Assembly (NCBI GenBank): GCA_947457605.1
Contig: CANGWP010000016.1
Span: 1-22,724, forward strand
Length of the DNA stretch: 22,724 nt
Source: Bdellovibrionales bacterium
Lineage (GTDB): Bacteria; Bdellovibrionota; UBA1018; CAIMNF01
Direction: 5' to 3'
Each line of letters opens with the position of its first letter. Position 1 is the stretch's first letter. Shown here in pieces: positions 7,737-15,301 of this stretch. The notes beneath the pieces are model-generated. The model saw only the letters and a program-made list of their open reading frames with translations. It was not told the origin of the DNA and made no database searches. The position numbers and the translations under genes are program-made.

Positions 7737-8459
7737 ATGGATCTGGAGAACCTGCAGCACACTGAAATTTCCAAGGCATCGCAGCCGGAAGAGCGAGAAG
7801 AGATCTCCCTTCAGCAATTGCTCGATTCGTTCCGTCCCTATCAGGATTTCGTGGGCGAGGTATCCCAAGGGCTTTTGAATCTGCATGAGATTCAAGAGGA
7901 TATGATCCGCGAGTTTCAAGCGCGGGTTCAAGACCAGGTCCAGGAGAACGACCGTCTCAGATCGGAATATGAAGCAAAGCTTGCGGCCGTTTCCACCCCA
8001 GAGGTGGCGCCCGATCGGAACCGTTCGCAGAAGGCTCGCACCCGAGTTCATGCAAATGCTGAAGCAGTTTCTGAGTCGAATGCCCCGGTTGCTACTTCGC
8101 CCAGGCGTGTTTTGTTGCTCGATGATGCCGAATTGAGCCGGGTTCTTGTCAGCCACTATTTCAAGGACCTTCCGGTATCCATTGATTATGCCAAGACCGC
8201 CGAGCAGGCGTCTGGGCTCATTGAGAACGCCCGCTACGATTTGCTCCTCATTGATTCCGAGTTCAAGATTGAACCCGAGTGGATTTCCTGGATCAAGGGT
8301 CAGTCTGGACACACCCGGATTGCTGCCTTGAGCCCGAACGATCATACGATTGAAGAAGAGACTCGCTTTAGAGGTCTTGGATTTGATTCTTATTTGTCTC
8401 GTGGTGAGGCGAAGGCCGCTCTTCGGACCAAGCTGAGCTCCGAGCTCTGGAGTGAATGA
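7737..8459 (+). CDS. Coiled-coil protein with C-terminal receiver domain
   Basis: A 240-residue protein. Residues 1-90 are acidic and helical with a probable coiled coil (IQEDMIREFQARVQDQVQEN). A Ser/Ala-rich linker follows, then a receiver-like domain from about residue 122. Receiver landmarks are the acidic pair D129/D130 in VLLLDDAE, the phospho-acceptor D173 in LLLIDSE, and S199 in AALSP. The usual invariant Lys-Pro after strand 5 is replaced by R222-Gly in YLSRGE, so phosphorylation chemistry may be altered. No output domain follows, so signalling would have to pass through the N-terminal coiled coil. The ATG at 7737 has GGGGTCGGG upstream. A short hairpin (ACCCC 7713-7717 with GGGGT 7728-7732) covers that ribosome site. 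Confidence 0.75.
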   Translation: MDLENLQHTEISKASQPEEREEISLQQLLDSFRPYQDFVGEVSQGLLNLHEIQEDMIREFQARVQDQVQENDRLRSEYEAKLAAVSTPEVAPDRNRSQKARTRVHANAEAVSESNAPVATSPRRVLLLDDAELSRVLVSHYFKDLPVSIDYAKTAEQASGLIENARYDLLLIDSEFKIEPEWISWIKGQSGHTRIAALSPNDHTIEEETRFRGLGFDSYLSRGEAKAALRTKLSSELWSE

Positions 8460-8533
8460 GTTCAGCTGCAATCCTGTGCCCATTCACCGGCATTTAATTT
8501 GAGTCAGTGCGAAAAATGTCCGATTTGACACTC

Positions 8534-8560
8534 TATTACTCTACTGATTTTCTCCGATAA
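8534..8560 (+). promoter_or_regulatory. Possible sigma-28-like promoter of lipoprotein gene 1
   Basis: TCCGATAA (8553-8560) matches the FliA -10 consensus GCCGATAA at seven of eight bases. TATTACTC (8534-8541) stands 11 bases upstream, where the -35 element should be, but matches it poorly. The same two blocks occur upstream of the paralogous gene at 11632. A transcription start at about 8567 would give a leader of only some 4 bases. A TTGACA at 8525-8530 has no partner -10 box at the right distance. Confidence 0.35.
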
Positions 8561-8570
8561 ACTATCTAGA

Positions 8571-11363
8571 GTGAGTAAAGATTTGTTTCGAGCGAGCATT
8601 CTACGATTTTCATTGAATCTCCTGATTTTCGGGATGCTGGGGTTTCTTTCTGCATGTTCGCTTGAGCAGCGCGAATCCGGAAGTCAGGTCAGGATTCAAA
8701 TTGATCCATCCGTGTTGAGAGCGAGCACTGCTCAACGCCGGGGAATGCTGCAAGCCCAAGGCGGGCAGCAAACGGCAAACCCGTCCGCGGACATTCCCAC
8801 GATTGCGGAATACTTCTTGATCAATGTGGAGGGCCCCGGGATTCCCTTTGTCGAGCCCCAGAGTCTTCCTTGCCTCAAGATCGGGATCGGTGCTTCGGTA
8901 TTGGTGCCGGCATCCTTGGGGGCGCCGATAGGCCCGATTGAGCTCTGGGTGCCGGCCGGACTTGAACGGAAGATCACACTTTACGAAATCACCCTGCAAA
9001 GCAGTCAGAACAATTTTCCCGCGTTTGGAGCATCCGCCTCCCAATTCTTCATGAGTCAGGGCCCGGGTTTGAGCGGAGTGCCGTTTCGGCACGGTGAGGT
9101 CGTGATTCCGAATCTGGTGGCTGAACAATCCGTTGAGCTCGTGCATGCCGGCAATGGAACTGTGCCTTTTTGCCCTGCACAGTTTCAGGGGCCGCCGGTC
9201 CTTGTTTCGGGTACCCTTACGCTTCAAAATTATCGGCCTTGGCGGAACGAGAGCGCGAACCTCTATGAGCCGCATCGCAGCGGACCCATTCTCTTTTGGG
9301 CTCCACCGGCCAACTCTGGAATTGTTCTTCGGATATCAGGAGAGGTGCTGGGAGGCACTTCCCCGAACATCGCCCTTTATGGTTCTTTATCACCGACTTC
9401 ATCTTCGATACCGGCGATTTTCTCAACGCAGGTCTCAAGCCCTGACATCTTGGGGGGTGGAGGCAGGATTTGGTTTGAGAGGGCTTACAGCGTATCGACG
9501 CCTGATGTGTACCAGCATGCGGTCGGCGGCGTGGTCCGCACGATTCCAATTGGTTTTGCAGGCCCCGCGCCGGTAACAGCTTCAGTAGCTGATTCGCTTC
9601 CGGTTTCAGGCTTTGTTAATGTTTATAAAATCAATGTTCTAAGTAACTTTAACCGAATTCTTCCGGTGGTAAGAGATGCTGTCTTCGCAGTGAATGCTTC
9701 TGGCTTTTCAAGATTCGAGGTGGTGCCTGCGCCGCTGCCCTCCGGTATTGTCGGTAACCCTACGCCGCCCCCATGCCCGAGGGAAGGTGCGAATTCAGAG
9801 CCTCTTTATCTTGAAGCTGAGGGTTGTGCGATTTATGTTGCGGCAATAAGCAATCAATCTGAGGAACAGGGGCCGGACGCCCTGCTTGAGTTGGATATCG
9901 AAAGCTCGACTTCTTCCTCGGGTTTTCGTCGCGCGCAGTTGAATCTTGGGGAGCTTTCGAGCAAAGGTGCTCCGACACCATTGGTGGAGACCCTTTCGAA
10001 TCGTCCTGATGTATCGCAGGTGAGTGAGAGTGAGCAAGATTTCGAGATCGGTCTTTCCGCTGATGGAACGGGTTTAGAGGCTCGTGAAATCGTACGGGGT
10101 GAGATTTCGGGCCCCGGGTTCAGGCAGGAGTTTGAAGCGGAGAATTTTCAGGGTCCATCATCCATGCCCGTGAGAATTTTCAGTGATCAAGAATATACGG
10201 TCACCCAACCCGCAAACCAATGCATTACCCGGGTCAGTCTTTTGGTGCGCGGAATAGTCAGCAACCCCGGCGGCGTCAGCGCAGAACAAGCTTATCGCCG
10301 TGAAATCTACAACCTACCAATGTGTGTGTGGCCAAGTGTCCCGAGCGGTTTAACGGTGAGTCAAATTGGAGAGGTGATCAAACTTTCCTGGTCACCATCG
10401 ATTCAAGAATCTGCTAACACCGCCTCGATTGTGTACGAGGTAGAGAGAAAAGACGGGCCTAACGGGGTGTTTCAATTGATTCAAACGGTGCCTACGGCGA
10501 ACTGCTCGAGTACGGGTAGTGTCTGCCGTACCGATTCGGCAGTCCAAGCTGGAATGCAGTATGTCTATCGTGTTCGAGCAAGATCCGGCAGTGTGGTGAG
10601 TCCTTATTCGGATCAGAAATCGATCCGGGTTCTTGGGCAAGTTGCCCAGCCATCCATCCTGATTAATGATGCCATTGGGCTTGGCAGGGTCAGTGTGAGC
10701 TGGAACTTGGTGCCCGGTGCTGACCAGTATTTGGTTAAGTATCGGCCCGCAGTTTGTGGGAACGTAAACGGTTGTGAAACAAATATTGAGCCCCCATATT
10801 CTCAGCAAGGTGGATCTTTTTTCGTGGATGTCCAATTACCAACGGGCATTCCACATCTGATCCGATTGGAAGCCAGAAATAATAGTGGTTCTCAAGGCCT
10901 GCAAAATCAGAATTCCGGTTTAACTGCGAATGCCAGAAGCAGCGCTGATGTCGCAAACGTATTTTCCATGGACCGACCGGAGGTGGTGAGCTTTTGTGAC
11001 CCATCGCCCGACACCCCAGGGCGATTGCGGATCAACTTCACGGCTTTAGGGAGCGCTTCCGCGCCAGTAAAGGGTGCGAATATCGGAGAGGTATGGGCAA
11101 GGGTTGGCGAAACTGGGCCCTTCAATATATATGGCATCTTGAATTTTCCGAATGGCACGACCCCTGATCCAGGAGAAGTTTTTCCTGCCAACCCAGAGGC
11201 CGGGGTGTCGAGCGTGATCGTGCCAAAACCCACGGCGAAGACCTATTTCAAGATCAAGGTTCATAACCAGTTTGGATCGATAGAGTCAGTTTTACCGAGT
11301 ACGGGTGAGTGGTTTGACCCAGACCAGCAGATTGTTTTTTGTGAAATTGAGTTAGGTCGCTAA
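8571..11363 (+). CDS. Large lipoprotein with fibronectin-III-like domains (paralogue 1)
   Basis: A 930-residue exported protein. The N-terminus has a basic start, a hydrophobic core and the lipobox FLSAC with the lipidated Cys near residue 29, so it should be anchored to a membrane, probably the outer one. Conserved blocks shared with the paralogue at 11632 include SLEQR...SGxQVRIQIDPS after the Cys, GPGIPFVE, ELWVPAG, FPAFGASASQFFM and CITR.S.LV.G. The C-terminal third holds about three fibronectin-III-like domains (about residues 588-683, 693-780 and 800-920), which are extracellular binding modules. The GTG at 8571 has no clear ribosome site; a TTG at 8583 is an alternative. A role in adhesion or surface interaction is inference. 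Its stop codon TAA is followed directly by an IS-end-like sequence. Confidence 0.75.
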   Translation: MSKDLFRASILRFSLNLLIFGMLGFLSACSLEQRESGSQVRIQIDPSVLRASTAQRRGMLQAQGGQQTANPSADIPTIAEYFLINVEGPGIPFVEPQSLPCLKIGIGASVLVPASLGAPIGPIELWVPAGLERKITLYEITLQSSQNNFPAFGASASQFFMSQGPGLSGVPFRHGEVVIPNLVAEQSVELVHAGNGTVPFCPAQFQGPPVLVSGTLTLQNYRPWRNESANLYEPHRSGPILFWAPPANSGIVLRISGEVLGGTSPNIALYGSLSPTSSSIPAIFSTQVSSPDILGGGGRIWFERAYSVSTPDVYQHAVGGVVRTIPIGFAGPAPVTASVADSLPVSGFVNVYKINVLSNFNRILPVVRDAVFAVNASGFSRFEVVPAPLPSGIVGNPTPPPCPREGANSEPLYLEAEGCAIYVAAISNQSEEQGPDALLELDIESSTSSSGFRRAQLNLGELSSKGAPTPLVETLSNRPDVSQVSESEQDFEIGLSADGTGLEAREIVRGEISGPGFRQEFEAENFQGPSSMPVRIFSDQEYTVTQPANQCITRVSLLVRGIVSNPGGVSAEQAYRREIYNLPMCVWPSVPSGLTVSQIGEVIKLSWSPSIQESANTASIVYEVERKDGPNGVFQLIQTVPTANCSSTGSVCRTDSAVQAGMQYVYRVRARSGSVVSPYSDQKSIRVLGQVAQPSILINDAIGLGRVSVSWNLVPGADQYLVKYRPAVCGNVNGCETNIEPPYSQQGGSFFVDVQLPTGIPHLIRLEARNNSGSQGLQNQNSGLTANARSSADVANVFSMDRPEVVSFCDPSPDTPGRLRINFTALGSASAPVKGANIGEVWARVGETGPFNIYGILNFPNGTTPDPGEVFPANPEAGVSSVIVPKPTAKTYFKIKVHNQFGSIESVLPSTGEWFDPDQQIVFCEIELGR

Positions 11364-11570
11364 CTGGACTCGATTTGAACTGGCAGCGTTTGCTGTGGTT
11401 GAGCAGGCCATGGATCGAGCTAAATAATTGAATTAATGATCATTCTTGTACGACTACGGGGTTTCTTTGCGGTGGCCCCGCCATGGATTTCCTTCAAGGC
11501 TTTAGTGTGAACAGTTCCCACGGGTTGATGATTCCCTGGTCTGGTTCATCAACAGCGATCGCTGCCAGCT
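11362..11570. mobile_element. Non-autonomous remnant related to the IS1-like elements
   Basis: This stretch fills most of the 268-bp gap between the two lipoprotein genes and has no credible ORF. It starts with AACTGGACTCGAT, close to the AACTGGCCTCGAT end of copy B, followed by a second end-like AACTGGCAGCG at 11378. It finishes with TCAACAGCGATCGCTGCCAG (11549-11568), which matches copy B's right end TCAACAGCGATCGAGGCCAG at all but two positions. The inner AACTGGCAGCG and the right CGCTGCCAGCT form an imperfect terminal inverted repeat about 193 bp apart. The interior does not match either transposase. It is either a MITE-like derivative or two nested remnants. Confidence 0.55.
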
Positions 11571-11594
11571 ACCAAAATGTCAGCTTTGACACTC

Positions 11595-11621
11595 TATTAG
11601 ACAACCGCTTTCGTCCGATAA
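11595..11621 (+). promoter_or_regulatory. Possible sigma-28-like promoter of lipoprotein gene 2
   Basis: TCCGATAA (11614-11621) and TATTAGAC (11595-11602) repeat the spacing seen upstream of lipoprotein gene 1. The surrounding bases AAAATGTC and TTTGACACTCTATTA are also conserved between the two genes. The predicted leader is again only about 4 bases. Confidence 0.35.
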
Positions 11622-11631
11622 GCTATACTGA

Positions 11632-14294
11632 GTGAGTTCGTTATTTTTTCGACTGCAAATTCTACGAATTTCGTCGATCCTCCTGATGATCGGGATGGGG
11701 TTTCTTTCTGCGTGCTCGCTTGAGCAGCGCACGTCCGGGAATCAGGTCAGGATTCAGATCGATCCGAGTGTGATTCGAGGTGCTACATCCCCCGTACGAA
11801 GCGCTTCGTTGAATTCGCGGGAGGACAGTATACCCCAGGATGATTCCCTCGTGCCTACCACTTCTCAAACCTACCTTCTCATCAATGTTGAGGGGCCTGG
11901 TATTCCGTTTGTGGAATACCCGAAAATTCCCTGCATCAAGCTCGCCATCGGCTCATCCGTCTTGGTTCCCTTGAGTGCGGTCAATTCAGAGATGGGTTCG
12001 GTTTCAGGAACGCCGGTCGAACTTTGGGTGCCTGCGGGAGAAAATCGGGTGGTCAGCCTGTATGCCATCGATATTTTCCCGACAATCGGTGGCTCCTTTC
12101 CAGCTTTTGGAGCCTCAGCCTCGCAATTCTTTATGGGTGAAGTCAGTGTCGGCTTGCCTTTTTATCATGCACAGGCAATCGTTCCGAGTCTCTTTGGAGA
12201 GCAGACGGTTGAGTTGATCCGAAACCCAGCGCCGCAGGTCGTGCAATGCAGTGGTGGGCTTGATGAGCCACCCGTGTTGATTGAAGCCGAAGTGGCTCTT
12301 TCAAAGTATCGGCCTTACTTTACAGTCGGAGTCAATCCCAACGCTCCTGCGGAGAGCGGAGTCTTGAAAGCATGGAAGCCTGCCTCGGGATTGCCTTGGA
12401 TTCTTCGGGTGTCCGGAGAGCTTTCTAACCTAGGACAGGCCCAGGTCTGGGGTATCTCTGCGAATTTGGCGGTGGGTACCGCATCACCAGCGCCTCCGAC
12501 TTCTGGGGCCAGCAATATTGCGAACGGCACTTCCATACCTTCGGGCGGTCGGTTTTGGTTTCAAGAGAATTATCCAATAAGCACGAGTCAGTTTTATAGC
12601 TCCGGAAGCCTCGCACATAAAGTTAATTTTTATTGGAACAGCGGTGCGCAAAAAAGCATCGAAAGGACCATCCCGTTTGATGTCTCACCTTCTCCTGCTC
12701 CGGTGGTCATCGAGAGCATCAATTCGATAGCCCAAACTTCGAATCTTTACGCCATGACTTTGAAGCCGGTTGGAACCAGCAGTGCCTTGGTGCTTCCGCT
12801 TCGCCGTGATTCTTTGTTCTCTGGAAGTGGAGTCATCGGTGAGCGAGTGGAAGTGTTGATGAGTCGGCCGAGCGAAAGCGTAGCAACTGAAACCCTTTGC
12901 CCTGTTGGGGAATCGGGATCTCCATTTTATTTGACCGGCTCTGGCTGCAAAATCTATTTCGTGGCCTTAGGGTTACCATCGAGCGTACCCACGCGGATTG
13001 AGCTTGATGCGGCGAGTTTGCCCTTGGGTAATAGCGCGCCCGAGTTTCGACAAGCCCAGCTTGCGCTGACACCTCTTACTTCTTCATCGGTAGGCCAGAC
13101 CCGTGATTTTGATCTGAGCGGTTTTCCTCGCCCCGACAGCGGCGTCCAAACACCCATACAGATTCCCTACAACCTAAGCGGATATGCCCCATTGGACGAA
13201 GGAAGCATTGTTTCTGCCGAGATCTCTGGCGAAGGTTTTAGAAAAACCTGGGATAAGACTGCGTCCGAACCTTCGCCACCGGCGGGTATCTCATTGAATG
13301 GAGCTTCAGGATATTTTTTGAACAACCTCTATCGAGGCAAATGCATCACTCGGATGAGTGTTTTGGTGAAAGGAAAGATGGCTGGAAGCACATTGGATAC
13401 CTATCGGAGAGAGAACTTTGAGCTTTCACCTTGCGGGACACCGGATATCGCAAGCATTATTCCGCAAAATGTTTTGGCAACCGCGAGCACTACCGGATCC
13501 AGCGCCACTGCGAGTGTGCTCCTCAATTGGATGCCGGTATTGGGAACCGGAATTACTTATCTATATGACATTTATCGGTGTGAAAACTATAGCACGACGT
13601 GGACCAGGATCAAAGAGAGCTATGGCTTAACATCCTACACGGACACAGATCGAATTCCGGGCTTTGTATACGAGTACAAGGTGAGAGCGGTTACATCGAG
13701 TGGGCTAGAGGGGCCTGATTCCGATGTTGCCAGTGTGAAGCCGATCAGTTCGATGATCGTTCCTTCGGTTTTTGTGAACAGCGATGCCGGGCCGAATGCC
13801 CTTTTTGTAGCTTGGAGTTCGGTACCCGAGGCAACCCATTATCTCGTAAAATGGAAGCTCCAGAGCGCCGATGATGTAGAATCGAATTGGACGTCCGTGA
13901 TTCCTCAAGGTACAAATTCCACAACAATCAACGGGTTAAACGGGGGACTTTCTATAGCGTGAAGGTGATCGCGGTCAATAGTTTCGGCCGGCAAAACAAC
14001 GATATTGGGGCAAGTTCTGTGAGCGAAGAAGTGCGCGGAACACCGATGTCTCTTCAAGGTTTGAATGTGGCTTCGGGAACAGGTTCAATCACACTGTCTT
14101 GGTCTAGCGCACCCGGCGCGAGTTCTATCTACATTTTTTGTGTGGGGCCAAATTGTCCATTGTATCCGACATTCGTGCCCACAAACACTCACGTTTTTAA
14201 TGGATTGCAAAGCGGTACAACCTACACGGGGACGATTAGATTGATGAATGAATCTGGAATTCTTGAGCAGAGTTGGACCGCTGATTTACCCTAG
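11632..14294 (+). pseudogene. Large lipoprotein with fibronectin-III-like domains (paralogue 2), frameshifted
   Basis: The first frame (11632-13962, 776 residues) has the lipobox FLSAC and the same blocks as paralogue 1 (SLEQR, RIQIDPS, GPGIPFVE, ELWVPAG, FPAFGASASQFFM, CITRMSVLVKG, YRRE). It stops abruptly inside a fibronectin-III-like domain. The domain continues in another frame from about 13944 (GTFYSVKVIAVNSFG) through a further such domain to TAG at 14292-14294. Adding one G to the five-G run at 13942-13946 would join them into about 887 residues, close to the 930 of paralogue 1. A real frameshift mutation, G-tract phase variation or a sequencing error could explain it. A classic -1 ribosomal slippery heptamer is not present. 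The GTG start matches paralogue 1. The stop codon is shared with the end of IS copy B. Confidence 0.75.
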
Positions 14295-15214
14295 CTGGCC
14301 TCGATCGCTGTTGAGATTGAATGAAATTTCGTAAGTCTCCGATTGTGGAACGCAACATAGATTGAAAGATGATCGATCAGTCCTTGAATGGTTTTGGTCG
14401 TACACCAGGTTTTCCGAAAGAGACGATTGAGGTTTGCTCGTAACATCGCACAGGTGTGATTGAGCGAGAAAATCGGATCAAACTTTAGTTTCTTCAATTC
14501 TCCCTGCCCAGTACTTGATCCCCGGCCGCCTTTTACGGTTTCATGAATTGCTTCAGGAAAGTGCCTCCTCACAATTCTTGGATAGTGAGGGTTGTCGTCG
14601 GTGGTGATGGTCGCAGATGGCGAGACGTAAGACTTGAGGGATGAAAGGAGACCGTTCCATCCAACTCGTCTCTCATCGGAGCGCCAACCATATTTGACGT
14701 GAGCGATCTTAGCCAGGCGACCCTTTGCAGGCATTCTGGATACTCTGAATCCCAATATTTTTCTCGTTTTTGCCTCCACTGCGAGGGCGATACTCAAGGG
14801 TTTGCATTTTGTGTGTTCGTGCGTTTCAAGATCGTCGAACTGGATTTGGAGCGCGGGATGCTCATGGTAATGTCGCATGAGTTTTTCGTTTGAAGTCCGT
14901 GACCTGTTCCCGAGATAATGGAACCTTCGGCTGATTGTGCTTCTTGAAACGCCAAGCAGAATTGCAGAGCGTCTTTGAGAGACGCCAGAATAGAGTAGCT
15001 CCTCAAGCGGATGGGTGATGCGTCTGACCTTTTGTCGATAGTTTGGCAAAAGCGTGGATCTTGAAAACGTCCGCTTGCAGATCAGGCATCTGTACCGACG
15101 GATGGAGCGGCTATCGGACTTTCTAAAGAATGTCCCGAATCGAACGATGTGTTTGAAATCCGGATCAAGGCACATGTGTGACTGGCAGTTTAAATGGGGG
15201 CAGCTTGGTTTCAT
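14291..15214 (-). CDS. IS1-like transposase, copy B
   Basis: A 307-residue transposase homologous to copy A but clearly diverged. It has the same zinc ribbon (CPHLNC, then CLIC), the helix-turn-helix GVSQRRSAILLGVSRSTISRR, QFDDLET, TTDDNPHYP, GQGELKK and the nearly invariant C-terminal HTCAMLRANLNRLFRKTW block. I chose ATG 15214 because MKPSC then aligns with MKRYC of copy A; a TTG at 15223 would add three residues. Its last residues (STAIEAS) are encoded by the terminal inverted repeat, and the TAG stop straddles the junction, overlapping the lipoprotein gene's own TAG on the other strand. The different inner repeat sequence means copies A and B are separate lineages rather than a recent duplication. 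Confidence 0.8.
   Translation of the reverse strand: MKPSCPHLNCQSHMCLDPDFKHIVRFGTFFRKSDSRSIRRYRCLICKRTFSRSTLLPNYRQKVRRITHPLEELLYSGVSQRRSAILLGVSRSTISRRFHYLGNRSRTSNEKLMRHYHEHPALQIQFDDLETHEHTKCKPLSIALAVEAKTRKILGFRVSRMPAKGRLAKIAHVKYGWRSDERRVGWNGLLSSLKSYVSPSATITTDDNPHYPRIVRRHFPEAIHETVKGGRGSSTGQGELKKLKFDPIFSLNHTCAMLRANLNRLFRKTWCTTKTIQGLIDHLSIYVAFHNRRLTKFHSISTAIEAS
14295..14314 (+). repeat. Left terminal inverted repeat of IS copy B
   Basis: Twenty bases that are the exact reverse complement of 15278-15297. They share the outer CTGGCCTC with copy A but differ in the inner half. Confidence 0.9.
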
Positions 15215-15277
15215 GCATGCCAAAAGTCAATTTTTGTGCCGGAATGTGCCGCTTCTTTGATTTTTGTCTCTATGGGA

Positions 15278-15297
15278 TCAACAGCGATCGAGGCCAG
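15278..15297 (-). repeat. Right terminal inverted repeat of IS copy B
   Basis: Reverse complement of 14295-14314. With the next two bases it reads AACTGGCCTC from outside inward, identical to the outer ten bases of copy A. Confidence 0.9.
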
Positions 15298-15301
15298 TTG
15301 G

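Larger units (their letters stand above)
14293..15299 (-). mobile_element. IS1-like insertion sequence, copy B (1007 bp)
   Basis: Bounded by perfect 20-bp inverted repeats CTGGCCTCGATCGCTGTTGA at 14295-14314 and its complement at 15278-15297. The right end continues to AACTGG as in copy A, while the left end reads AGCTGG. It encloses one transposase gene on the minus strand and occupies the whole gap between two convergent genes. The left end supplies the AG of the lipoprotein TAG stop, and the right end lies 2 bp from the TGA stop of the ATPase gene. No target duplication is visible. The flanks carry GCTGATT on one side and AATCAGC on the other in inverted orientation. Confidence 0.85.

Noticed and set aside
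8525..8553. TTGACA before the lipoprotein genes as a sigma-70 -35 box
   Set aside because: The hexamers 17 bp downstream (TTTTCT and TTTCGT) are poor -10 boxes in both copies, so TTGACA is more likely part of another conserved site.
13935..13950. Programmed -1 ribosomal frameshifting at the G run
   Set aside because: No X-XXY-YYZ slippery heptamer is in the right phase, and I see no clear downstream stem-loop; a missing base is simpler.
13887..14294. Reading the 135-residue ORF after the lipoprotein stop as an independent gene
   Set aside because: Its first 20 residues are out of frame with the domain pattern, it has no signal peptide or ribosome site, and its body completes the fibronectin-III-like domain of the upstream gene.
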